This document shows positions 1 through 6,409 of a stretch of 24,865 nt of DNA, piece by piece. The DNA comes from an uncultured Mesorhizobium sp. Lineage in GTDB: Bacteria > Pseudomonadota > Alphaproteobacteria > Rhizobiales > Rhizobiaceae. How positions within the stretch are numbered: the first letter of the stretch is position 1; each line of letters starts with the position of its first letter. Below the pieces are notes generated by a model. The model was not told the DNA's origin, searched no databases, and saw only the letters and a list, made by a program, of their open reading frames with translations. The stretch spans positions 1 through 24,865 of the forward strand of contig CALFXR010000103.1 in the NCBI GenBank assembly GCA_937958475.1, in the 5' to 3' direction. Both the position numbers and the translations under genes were made by a program.

Positions 1-546
1 TTCGACCTCGTCGGCGAGGACGTGCTGGTCACCGGCGCCGGGCCGATCGGCATCATGGGCGCGCTGGTGGCGCAGTGCGTCGGCGCGCGGAAAGTGGTCG
101 TCACCGACATCAACCCGGTTCGCCTCGATCTCGCCCGCAAGCTCGGCGTCCGCCACGTCGTCGACGCCTCGAAGGAGAAATTGCGCGACGTCATGCGCGA
201 CATCGGCATGACCGAGGGTTTCGACGTCGGGCTGGAGATGTCGGGGGCCGCTCCCGCCTTCCGCGACATGATCGACACGATGAACAATGGCGGCAAGATC
301 GCCATCCTCGGCATTGCGCCGACCGGCTTCGAGATCGACTGGAACAAGGTCATCTTCAAGATGCTGCACTTGAAGGGCATCTACGGCCGCGAGATGTTCG
401 AGACCTGGTACAAGATGATCGCGCTGGTCCAGGGGCCGCTCGACGTGTCGGGCCTGATCACCCACCGCATCGGCATCGACGACTACGTCGCCGGCTTCGA
501 GGCGATGAAGAGCGGCAATTCCGGCAAGGTGGTGATGGACTGGTAG
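1..546 (+). CDS. tdh: L-threonine 3-dehydrogenase, C-terminal part (cut by window edge)
   Basis: Oxidises L-threonine to 2-amino-3-ketobutyrate with NAD+ in the cytoplasm, the first step of threonine breakdown to glycine and acetyl-CoA. The frame is open from base 1 and gives the last 181 residues of a protein normally about 340 residues long. The N-terminal half with the zinc ligands lies outside the window. The visible part starts at the Rossmann fold: a VTGAGPIG nucleotide-binding loop near residue 10 of the fragment, followed about 20 residues later by an acidic strand end (VVTDIN). The segment GIYGREMFETWYKM is characteristic of Tdh among medium-chain zinc dehydrogenases. The gene ends 20 bases before the convergent MarR gene, with no clear terminator between them. 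The family call is firm; the start cannot be seen. Confidence 0.93.
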   Translation, partial: FDLVGEDVLVTGAGPIGIMGALVAQCVGARKVVVTDINPVRLDLARKLGVRHVVDASKEKLRDVMRDIGMTEGFDVGLEMSGAAPAFRDMIDTMNNGGKIAILGIAPTGFEIDWNKVIFKMLHLKGIYGREMFETWYKMIALVQGPLDVSGLITHRIGIDDYVAGFEAMKSGNSGKVVMDW

Positions 547-566
547 GGAAGGCGCCATCGCCTCCG

Positions 567-1016
567 CTATCTGGCGATCGTGCCTTCCAGGGCCGACAGG
601 CCCCGGGCGAGAGCTGTGCGTTCCCTTTCCCCCAGCTTCGCCAACAAAGCGTCCTCGAACGCCTTCGCCAGCGGCACGAGTTCGCGGTAGGTCTTCTCGC
701 CGGCGCGCGTCAGCGACAGGAGTTCGACGCGGCGATCGTTGCCGTCGGCGGTCCTTGTCAGCCATTTGCGCCGCTCGAGCTCGGCCACGGCCCGCGACAC
801 CTTGGTCTTGTGCATGGACGAATGCTCGCAGATCGCGGTCGCGGTCATGACGCCGTTCTGCCCCAGCGTCGCCAGGGCCCGCCATTCGGGCCGCGTCAGG
901 CCGTAGCGGTCCTTGTAGATCTTCTGGAACTCGCGACTGACGGCGTCGGCGAGCCGGTTCAGCCGGTAGGGCAGGAAACTCTCCAGGGCCAGTACCGCGT
1001 CCATCGGAGCCGACAT
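567..1016 (-). CDS. MarR-family transcriptional regulator
   Basis: Predicted cytoplasmic winged-helix DNA-binding protein of 149 residues, usual for MarR proteins. The N-terminal helix (about residues 10-30) is followed by the winged helix at about 35-105: LTRPEWRALATLGQ, an HTH segment around TATAICEHSSMHKTKVSRAV, and the wing with the MarR-typical acidic/arginine stretch DGNDRRVELLSLT. The C-terminal helices would form the dimer interface. I chose the ATG at 1016 because AAGGGGG lies a few bases upstream; the open frame extends 35 codons further, but that part has no recognisable domain. The gene is divergent from the MBL-fold hydrolase at 1214, so it may control that gene and itself from the 197-base gap, although I see no convincing palindrome there. 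Ligand unknown. Confidence 0.9.
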   Translation of the reverse strand: MSAPMDAVLALESFLPYRLNRLADAVSREFQKIYKDRYGLTRPEWRALATLGQNGVMTATAICEHSSMHKTKVSRAVAELERRKWLTRTADGNDRRVELLSLTRAGEKTYRELVPLAKAFEDALLAKLGERERTALARGLSALEGTIAR

Positions 1017-1179
1017 GCCCCCCTTGCCTTCCGCCGCCGTGCCGTTACCTTCGATTGTCGCCAAGCCGACCCCCTGCAGTCGCCGATGGTTACAGATGCA
1101 ACGAACCGGAGCGCTGGTCAATTCGGGGCCGGCGGAAACGATGATGAAGGCGATGCGAGACTTTCGGCCGGCGCCGCGG

Positions 1180-1216
1180 CACGGACGGACCTGTATCCCG
1201 GGGAGGGGCGTCCGTG
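1180..1216 (+). promoter_or_regulatory. inverted repeat enclosing the ribosome-binding site and start of the MBL gene
   Basis: CACGGACG (1180-1187) is perfectly complementary to CGTCCGTG (1209-1216). The 21-base loop carries the Shine-Dalgarno run GGGGAGGGG, and the right arm contains the GTG start codon of the downstream gene. If formed in mRNA it would occlude the start codon. This is seen in the sequence; a regulatory role is inference, and such repeats arise by chance in GC-rich DNA. Confidence 0.35.
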
Positions 1217-2095
1217 ACTGACCGTCTCGTCATCCTCGGCTCGAAGGGCGGTCCCGCCCTCCGCCCCGGCGGACCGTGGCCGAGCTCGGCGCTTCTCGAG
1301 GCCGGCGGCCGCCGGATCGTCGTCGACTGTGGGCTCGGCGTGACGCGCGGGCTGACCGAGGCGGGAATGCCGCTGAAGACGCTCGACCTCGTCTTCGTGA
1401 CGCACCTGCATTCAGACCATGTGCTGGAGCTCGGACCGCTCCTGCACACGGCGTGGACGGCCGGGCTGTCGACGCCGGTGCGGGTCTACGGGCCCGCCGG
1501 TACCGCCCACTACTGGACCCGGTTCCTGCAGTCGATGGAGTTCGACATCGAGATCCGCATCGGCGACGAAGGCCGGCCCGACATAGCCGAACTCGTCACG
1601 GTCGAGGAGTACGGCGAGGGCGACGTCTTCGAGGAGGACCGGCTCAAGGTGCGAGCGCTGCGCGTCGATCATCCGCCGGTCACCGAATGCTATGCCCTGC
1701 GCTTCGACTTCGGCGGGCGAAGCGTCGTCTTCTCCGCGGACACCGTCCATTTCCCCCCACTCGCGGATTTCGCGAAAGGCGCCGACGTCCTCGTGCACGA
1801 GGCGATGCTGGCAGAAGGCCTCGACCGTCTGGTGGCGCGGACCGGCAATGGCGAGCGGCTGAAGGAGCACCTCGTCGCCAGCCATAGCTTCGCCGCCGAC
1901 GCCGGGCGAATCGCCTCGGAAGCCGGTGTCGGTAGGCTCGTCCTCAACCACCTCATCCCGGCCGACGATCCCGACTTCGGCATCGCCGACTGGATCGATG
2001 CGGTACGCCCGACCTGGGGGGGCAAACTGTCGATCGCCACGGACGGCCTGACCCTGCCGCTCGGCGACGGCGCCGCAGATACGCCGGCGAAGTAA
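1214..2095 (+). CDS. MBL-fold metallo-hydrolase (RNase Z-like family)
   Basis: A 293-residue metallo-beta-lactamase-fold hydrolase, probably cytoplasmic (no signal peptide). The zinc motif HLHSDH is at residues 64-69, preceded by the fold's typical strand and turn IVVDCGLG (35-42). Later come a SADT segment (the aspartate expected to bridge the metals; SGDT is commoner), VLVHEAML, and a C-terminal VLNHLIP histidine motif. This layout resembles RNase Z and arylsulfatase/lactonase-like MBL proteins more than glyoxalase II or persulfide dioxygenase. The substrate cannot be deduced. The start is GTG at 1214, directly after GGGGAGGGG; no better ATG exists. A small membrane protein follows after 8 bases and is probably co-transcribed. 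The gene is divergent from the MarR regulator. Confidence 0.85.
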   Translation: MTDRLVILGSKGGPALRPGGPWPSSALLEAGGRRIVVDCGLGVTRGLTEAGMPLKTLDLVFVTHLHSDHVLELGPLLHTAWTAGLSTPVRVYGPAGTAHYWTRFLQSMEFDIEIRIGDEGRPDIAELVTVEEYGEGDVFEEDRLKVRALRVDHPPVTECYALRFDFGGRSVVFSADTVHFPPLADFAKGADVLVHEAMLAEGLDRLVARTGNGERLKEHLVASHSFAADAGRIASEAGVGRLVLNHLIPADDPDFGIADWIDAVRPTWGGKLSIATDGLTLPLGDGAADTPAK

Positions 2096-2103
2096 GCGCC
2101 GGC

Positions 2104-2400
2104 ATGGAACCGGGTATCGCGTTCTACGTCTTTTCCGGGCTTTGGGGCACCGCCATGGTCGCGGTGCTGATCTCGGCGATCCGGCTTTGCTACCGGGTCG
2201 AGGAACGATCCGAACGGCTGCGCGATCGCACCGGCCTGCCGATGTACGCCAAATGGCCGCAGGTGATCGCGAATGTCGGCGTCTCCCGGGACCCCGAGAC
2301 GCAGGCGCTCCGCCGACGCGCCAATTCGCGCTTCCTCGTCCTGCTCGCCGGATTCGCGCTGTTCGGCCTTTTCGTGCAATTCGCCGGCCCCGGCGGCTGA
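2104..2400 (+). CDS. small two-helix membrane protein of unknown function
   Basis: A 98-residue protein with a hydrophobic segment at about residues 5-27 and a second at about 75-93, joined by a charged, arginine-rich stretch. Helix 1 is followed at once by CYRVEERSERLRDR and helix 2 is preceded by RRRANSR, so the middle is likely cytoplasmic. I do not recognise the family. It begins 8 bases after the MBL hydrolase and reads in the same direction, so translational coupling is likely because its own ribosome-binding site is poor. The codon use, GC-rich at third positions as in its neighbours, supports a real gene. Function unknown. Confidence 0.6.
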   Translation: MEPGIAFYVFSGLWGTAMVAVLISAIRLCYRVEERSERLRDRTGLPMYAKWPQVIANVGVSRDPETQALRRRANSRFLVLLAGFALFGLFVQFAGPGG

Positions 2401-2498
2401 AGACGACGCGCCGTCGCGTTTCGCGGACGGTGCGATTGCGCGATGGCGCGTGCCGTGCATATCTCATGCGTTGAGGGTGCGCCGGGAGCGGATCGGGT

Positions 2499-2987
2499 AT
2501 GGGTTCGTCGCAGATCGATGCTTTCGACCGCAAGATCCTTGCGCTGCTCCAGGACGATGCGCGGCTCACCAACAACGACCTCTCCGAGCGCGTCAACCTG
2601 TCGCCGTCGCAGTGCTCGCGGCGGCGTCAGCGGCTCGAGGAGGACGGCTACATCCGCGGCTACCGGGCGATCCTCGATCGCGACAGGCTGGGGTTCCCCC
2701 TGACCAACGTGGTGACCGTGACGCTCGCCACCCACAACCGCGACAATGCCCGGCGCTTCGCCGAACTCGTCGCGCGCCTGCCCGAAATCCAGGAGGCGCA
2801 CGCGCTGACCGGCGAGATGGACTACATCCTCAAGGTCGTCACGCCGGACCTGAAATCGCTCGCGGCGTTCGTCAACGGCGAGCTCCTGCCGCATGAATCG
2901 GTCCAGCACGTCAAGACCGCGATCGTACTCGAGACGCTGAAGGAAACCGCGGCCTTGCCGCTGGGTGACCCGGTGCCGGGGCGCTGA
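2499..2987 (+). CDS. Lrp/AsnC-family transcriptional regulator
   Basis: A 162-residue feast/famine regulator. The N-terminal HTH spans about residues 5-60: DAFDRKILALLQDDARLTN, then NLSPSQCSRRRQRLEEDGYI, the usual recognition helix and turn, then a hinge IRGYRAILDRDRLG. The C-terminal RAM ligand-binding domain covers about 68-150 (VVTVTLATHN..., EAHALTGEMDYILKVV, the latter containing the G-x-x-D-Y effector-loop signature). Such proteins assemble as octamers or hexadecamers and usually sense amino acids. GGGAG precedes the ATG. It reads toward the TRAP permease genes 96 bases downstream and is the obvious candidate for their control. The effector is not deducible. Confidence 0.93.
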   Translation: MGSSQIDAFDRKILALLQDDARLTNNDLSERVNLSPSQCSRRRQRLEEDGYIRGYRAILDRDRLGFPLTNVVTVTLATHNRDNARRFAELVARLPEIQEAHALTGEMDYILKVVTPDLKSLAAFVNGELLPHESVQHVKTAIVLETLKETAALPLGDPVPGR

Positions 2988-3080
2988 TTGTTATGTTACA
3001 TAGCAAAATGATGCATGTGCTTGTTGCTCTCCCCGACGGCAAGCGCTAGCGTCCTCTGGGGTTATTGATCTGGGAGGAGG
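2988..3080 (+). promoter_or_regulatory. AT-rich upstream region of the TRAP genes with palindromes
   Basis: The gap between the AsnC-type gene and the TRAP operon is unusually AT-rich for this window. It contains the 11-bp palindrome TATGTTACATA (2992-3002), followed by TAGCAAAATGATGCA (3001-3015), which matches about 10 of 15 positions of the degenerate E. coli Lrp consensus as I recall it, and ATGCAT at 3011-3016. The ribosome-binding site GGGAGGAGG is at 3072-3080. I could not place a convincing -35/-10 pair. It is probably the binding region of the upstream Lrp-type regulator; this is inference. Confidence 0.4.
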
Positions 3081-3082
3081 TC

Positions 3083-3610
3083 ATGGTGCTGCGCGCAGTG
3101 GAGGTGCTGGCGAGGGGGCTTGCCATTCTCGGCGGGCTGGTCCTCGTCGCCATTACCGCCGTCGTCGCTGTCTCCATCGTCGGACGGGGCTTCATATGGG
3201 CGGGCCTCGGGCCTGTCCCCGGCGACTACGAGCTCGTCGAGGCGGGCACCGGCTTCGCCGTGTTTGCCTTCCTGCCATGGTGCCAACTGCGCCGTGGTCA
3301 CGCCACGGTGGACCTCTTCACCGCCATGTTGTCGGAGGGCGTCAACCGGCTCATCGATCTCGTCAGCGAACTGCTGATGACGATCGTCATCGTGCTGATC
3401 GCCTGGCGGCTGTGGGCCGGCATGATCGACAAGATAAACTATGGCGAGACGACCTTCATCCTGCAGTTCCCCGTATGGTGGGCCTATGCCGCATGCATGG
3501 CCGCGGCGGCGGTTGCGGTCGTCGTGTCGGTGGTCGTGCTCGGCGTGCGGCTCGCCGAGGTCGCGAAAGGGCGCGCCATCCTGGCGCCCGGGCAGGGGAG
3601 CTCACATTGA
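3083..3610 (+). CDS. TRAP transporter small permease subunit (DctQ family)
   Basis: The four-helix inner-membrane subunit of a tripartite ATP-independent periplasmic transporter, which pairs with the large DctM-type subunit to import organic acids with sodium. The 175-residue length is typical. Hydrophobic segments lie at about residues 12-35, 50-68, 88-110 and 130-153. The motif FAVFAFLPWCQLRRGHATVDLF is the DctQ family hallmark (hydrophobic helix, then RxxHxxVD). The ATG at 3083 follows GGGAGGAGG closely; a TTG 18 bases upstream would place that ribosome-binding site inside the gene and is rejected. It overlaps the next gene by 4 bases, indicating coupled translation. No gene for the periplasmic binding protein is present here. 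Substrate unknown. Confidence 0.92.
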   Translation: MVLRAVEVLARGLAILGGLVLVAITAVVAVSIVGRGFIWAGLGPVPGDYELVEAGTGFAVFAFLPWCQLRRGHATVDLFTAMLSEGVNRLIDLVSELLMTIVIVLIAWRLWAGMIDKINYGETTFILQFPVWWAYAACMAAAAVAVVVSVVVLGVRLAEVAKGRAILAPGQGSSH

Positions 3611-4929
3611 CCGCCTTCGAGATCGGACTGCTGTCCTTCCCAATCCTGCTCCTGTTGATCTTCCTGCGCCTTCCGATCGGCCTGGCGATGCTGATCTGCG
3701 GGCTCGGCGGGACCTGGATCCTGATGGGCGGCACCGCGCCGGTGCTGGCCAAACTGAAGAACGAGACCTTCTCGACCTTCTCCAGCTATTCCTTGTCGAT
3801 CATCCCGCTGTTCCTGCTCATGGGCCAGTTCGCCTCGCTGGGCGGCATGTCGCAGTCGCTGTTCGAGGCTGCGCAGAAATGGCTCGGACACCGGCGCGGC
3901 GGCGTCGCCATGGCCGCCATCGGCGCATGCGCCGGATTCGGCGCGATCTGCGGATCCTCGCTGGCCACCGCCGCGACCATGGGACAGGTGGCGCTGCCCG
4001 AACTGCGCCGTTACGGCTATTCCGGTGCGCTCGCCACCGGGACCCTCGCCGCCGGCGGCACGCTCGGCATCCTGATCCCGCCATCCGTCGTGCTGGTCAT
4101 CTATGCGATCCTCGCTGAGCAGAACATCGCCAAGCTGTTCCTCGCCGCCTTCGTGCCCGGCATCCTCGCGGCGATCGGCTACATGGTCGCCATCTCGATC
4201 TACGTGCGCCTGAATCCCGGCTCGGCGGGCTCCAGCGAACGCGCGCCCTATTCGGAGCGTTTCCGCGCGCTGGCGGCGGTCTGGCCGGTGATGCTCGTCT
4301 TCTTCGCCGTCGTCGGCGGCATCTATTTCGGCTGGTTCACGCCCACCGAAGGCGCGGCGGTCGGCGCCGCCGGCACGGGGCTGATCGCCTGGATCAATGG
4401 CGGGCTCAATCGCCGCACGCTGATCGGAGCCATCCTGGCGACGGCGAGCGCTTCGGGGATGATCTTCTTCATCGTGCTGGGCGCAGGCTTCTACAACTCG
4501 TTCCTCGCCCTGTCGCAGGTGCCCCAGGAGGCCGCCGCCTTCATCTCGGGCGAGGGCTTCAATCCGTGGATCGTCATGGTCGCGATCCTCGTGCTCTATC
4601 TGCTCCTCGGCTGCGTGATGGATTCGCTGTCGATGATCCTGCTCACGATCCCGATCTTCTTCCCGATCGTGACCGCGCTCGACTACGGTCTCCCGCCGGA
4701 GGAGTTCGCCATCTGGTTCGGCATCCTGGTGCTGATCGTCGTCGAGGTCGGCCTGATCACGCCTCCGGTGGGCATGAACCTGTTCGTCATCAACTCGATG
4801 GCGAAGGAGACGCCGATCGGCCAGACCTATCGCGGCGTCGTGCCCTTCGTGATCAGCGACCTCGTGCGCACGACGATCCTTGCCGTGTTTCCGGTGATCT
4901 CGCTGTTCCTGGTGCGCTGGCTCTATTGA
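3607..4929 (+). CDS. TRAP transporter large permease subunit (DctM family)
   Basis: The transport-competent membrane subunit of a TRAP system. It has 440 residues, close to the usual 425-445, with about twelve hydrophobic segments. Family signatures include FLRLPIGLAMLICGLGG near the N-terminus, ICGSSLATAATMGQVALPELRRYGY with GTLAAGGTLGILIPPSVVLVIY in the first half, and GCVMDSLSMILLTIPIFFPIV plus VEVGLITPPVGMNLFVIN in the second; these pseudo-symmetric halves hold the sodium and substrate sites. The start is TTG at 3607, overlapping the DctQ stop (TTGA), with GGGGAG upstream; the open frame extends further but only as an out-of-frame shadow of DctQ. A DctP gene is missing on both sides, so a binding protein must be encoded elsewhere if the system works. 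Confidence 0.93.
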   Translation: MTAFEIGLLSFPILLLLIFLRLPIGLAMLICGLGGTWILMGGTAPVLAKLKNETFSTFSSYSLSIIPLFLLMGQFASLGGMSQSLFEAAQKWLGHRRGGVAMAAIGACAGFGAICGSSLATAATMGQVALPELRRYGYSGALATGTLAAGGTLGILIPPSVVLVIYAILAEQNIAKLFLAAFVPGILAAIGYMVAISIYVRLNPGSAGSSERAPYSERFRALAAVWPVMLVFFAVVGGIYFGWFTPTEGAAVGAAGTGLIAWINGGLNRRTLIGAILATASASGMIFFIVLGAGFYNSFLALSQVPQEAAAFISGEGFNPWIVMVAILVLYLLLGCVMDSLSMILLTIPIFFPIVTALDYGLPPEEFAIWFGILVLIVVEVGLITPPVGMNLFVINSMAKETPIGQTYRGVVPFVISDLVRTTILAVFPVISLFLVRWLY

Positions 4930-4942
4930 GCCGCGTCCGTGC

Positions 4943-5281
4943 TCAGCCCTTAAGCTGCTGCGCCATCGAGTAGAGCGTGGTCGAGCGCGCGCCCGAACGG
5001 CAATAGGCGAAGATCGGTCCTTCGAGTTCGTCCAGCGCGGCGGCGGTCGCCGCGACGGCGTCAGGGGGGAAGATGCCACCCGAGACCGGGATGTGGCGGA
5101 AGGCGAGGCCGGCGGCTTCGGCCGCGGCGCGCACTGCCGCGACGCTCGGCTGGCCGGGCTGCTCGTCGTCGGGGCGGTTGCAGATCACCGAGCGGTAGCC
5201 GGCCGCCTTGATCTCGGCGATCTGTTCCGGCGTGATCTGTCCGGCGACGGCGAAATCGGGGGTCAGCGGGCGGTGTTCCAT
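4943..5281 (-). CDS. TIGR01244/DUF442 family phosphatase/sulfurtransferase-like protein
   Basis: A 112-residue single-domain cytoplasmic protein with a dual-specificity-phosphatase/rhodanese-like fold. The active-site loop CRSGARS (near residue 94) gives the Cys-x4-Arg pattern of rhodanese-type enzymes; FAVAGQITPEQIAEIKAAGY and VICNRPDDEQPGQPS are typical of this family, which also forms the N-terminal domain of Blh/BigR-operon persulfide dioxygenases. Here the metallo-beta-lactamase half is absent. I chose the ATG at 5281, preceded by GAGGAGA, over an in-frame start 5 codons upstream. It is the last gene after the two YeeE/YedE genes on the same strand (51-base gap), suggesting a joint role in handling thiosulfate, sulfide or persulfide. 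Exact substrate unknown. Confidence 0.85.
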   Translation of the reverse strand: MEHRPLTPDFAVAGQITPEQIAEIKAAGYRSVICNRPDDEQPGQPSVAAVRAAAEAAGLAFRHIPVSGGIFPPDAVAATAAALDELEGPIFAYCRSGARSTTLYSMAQQLKG

Positions 5282-5332
5282 TTCGTCTCCTCGCAACGGC
5301 CTGTGTCCTAGCCGGCCCGCGCTGTCATGCCA

Positions 5333-5806
5333 TCACGGCGCGTCGGCCGCAACGGGTACCGGGCGATGCCGCACCGGCGCCGTTGTGGAGATCCGCGAAC
5401 GCAGCGCGCGGCCGACGATGATACCCGCCACCATTGCCGCCAGGAAGATCACCGTCTCGGAGTAGCCGAGGCCGAGCGCCGGCACCGCTCCGCCCGGGCA
5501 GAAGCCGGCGATGCCCCAGCCGACGCCGAAGATGGCCGCGCCTGCGACAAGTTCGACGTCGATGCGCCGCTGCTTCGGCAGGTCGAAGGCCGGTTCGAGC
5601 ACCGGACGGGCCTGCGTGCCGAAGACCAGCCGGTAGCCGACGAAGGCGACCGCCAGGCCGCCGCCCATGACGAAGGCGAGGCTGGGGTCCCAGGTGCCGG
5701 CGATATCGAAGAAGTTCAGCACCTTGGCCGGATTGGCCATGCCGGCGATGACGATGCCGAGGCCGAAGAGGCCGCCGATGAATAAGGCCGAGAGGATCCT
5801 GTTCAT
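5333..5806 (-). CDS. YeeE/YedE-type sulfur transporter half, DUF6691-like (second gene)
   Basis: A 157-residue inner-membrane protein with about four hydrophobic segments. LFGLGIVIAGMANPAKVLNFFD is the family start motif, and GWGIAGFCPGGAVPALG carries the conserved cysteine (FCPGG) thought to relay sulfur in YeeE/YedE proteins. Single-polypeptide YeeE proteins carry both halves; in many alphaproteobacteria two short genes, as here, supply them (PmpA/PmpB type). The ATG at 5806 lies 5 bases after the stop of the partner gene, so the two are translationally coupled. The product likely imports thiosulfate or another small sulfur compound. Function is inferred from family and partner. Confidence 0.88.
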   Translation of the reverse strand: MNRILSALFIGGLFGLGIVIAGMANPAKVLNFFDIAGTWDPSLAFVMGGGLAVAFVGYRLVFGTQARPVLEPAFDLPKQRRIDVELVAGAAIFGVGWGIAGFCPGGAVPALGLGYSETVIFLAAMVAGIIVGRALRSRISTTAPVRHRPVPVAADAP

Positions 5807-5811
5807 GACGG

Positions 5812-6234
5812 TCAGGCTCCGATGAGGTGGCGGACGACGAAGACGGTGACGAAGGCGGTGGCCATGAAGGTGAGCACGGCGACGATCGAGCGCGGCGACA
5901 GCCGGGCGATGCCGCAGATGCCGTGGCCGGAGGGGCATCCATTGCCGAAATGCACGCCGATGCCGACGAGAACGCCGCCGATCACCAGGGCTGCCGTCGA
6001 GACGGGCACGGAGAATGCGACTTCACCGCCGGCTAGCACATAGGCGAGCGGGATCAACGCGGATCCGGCGAGGAAGGCCGCGCGCCACTGCCAGTCACCG
6101 GCGAGCGGCGGGATGACGCCGGAGATGATGCCGGTAATGCCGGCGATGCGGCCGTGGAACGCCATCAGCAGCACGGCCGACAGGCCGATCAGCGCGCCGC
6201 CGAACAGCGATTGCAGGGGAGTGAAATCGGTCAT
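5812..6234 (-). CDS. YeeE/YedE-type sulfur transporter half (first gene)
   Basis: A 140-residue inner-membrane protein with four hydrophobic segments. The N-terminal half has GGALIGLSAVLLMAFHGRIAGITGI, and the second half has GIGVHFGNGCPSGHGICGIARLSPRS, the YeeE/YedE signature with two conserved cysteines (GCPSGHGICG). ATG at 6234 with AAGGA upstream was chosen over a start 9 codons earlier. It leads a three-gene sulfur cluster on the minus strand. No ArsR/BigR-type or other regulator lies next to it, unlike the bigR operon of Agrobacterium and Xylella. The 175-base gap upstream, to the end of the acyl-CoA dehydrogenase gene, must hold its promoter; I could not place one with confidence. Confidence 0.9.
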   Translation of the reverse strand: MTDFTPLQSLFGGALIGLSAVLLMAFHGRIAGITGIISGVIPPLAGDWQWRAAFLAGSALIPLAYVLAGGEVAFSVPVSTAALVIGGVLVGIGVHFGNGCPSGHGICGIARLSPRSIVAVLTFMATAFVTVFVVRHLIGA

Positions 6235-6250
6235 CGGATGGTCCTTGGGC

Positions 6251-6274
6251 GTGCGCGGCATTCAGGCCGCGCAC
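6251..6274 (-). promoter_or_regulatory. perfect 9-bp hairpin in the leader of the YeeE genes
   Basis: GTGCGCGGC (6251-6259) and GCCGCGCAC (6266-6274) form a perfect stem with a 6-base loop. On the minus strand it ends 16 bases before the YeeE start codon, directly before the ribosome-binding site AAGGA. No T-run follows, so it is not a typical intrinsic terminator. It may be an operator for a dimeric regulator or a leader RNA hairpin. The remaining upstream gap (6275-6409) shows a TTCGCGAA palindrome at 6351-6358 and nothing else I recognise. Confidence 0.45.
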
Positions 6275-6409
6275 CCTAGGCCCCGAGGTATCCCGTGTCG
6301 AACGACCGCGATCCTGCTTTCGTCCGGTGATTGGAACGTCCGTTTCGTCATTCGCGAAGAATCGGAATAAAATTCTCCCGCACCCAGACGAAGTCACGCC
6401 GCGGCCATC

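Noticed and set aside
1214..2095. MBL hydrolase as the missing persulfide dioxygenase partner of the DUF442 protein
   Set aside because: Its motif layout is RNase Z-like, not ETHE1-like, and it lies on the other strand, 2.8 kb away and separated by unrelated genes.
2411..2430. Hairpin CCGTCGCG-TTT-CGCGGACGG after the small membrane protein
   Set aside because: It has a bulged base and no T-run, so I could not support a terminator.
3484..5079. 531-codon open frame on the minus strand opposite the TRAP permease genes
   Set aside because: Low-complexity charged translation with no domain, opposite a clear DctM gene.
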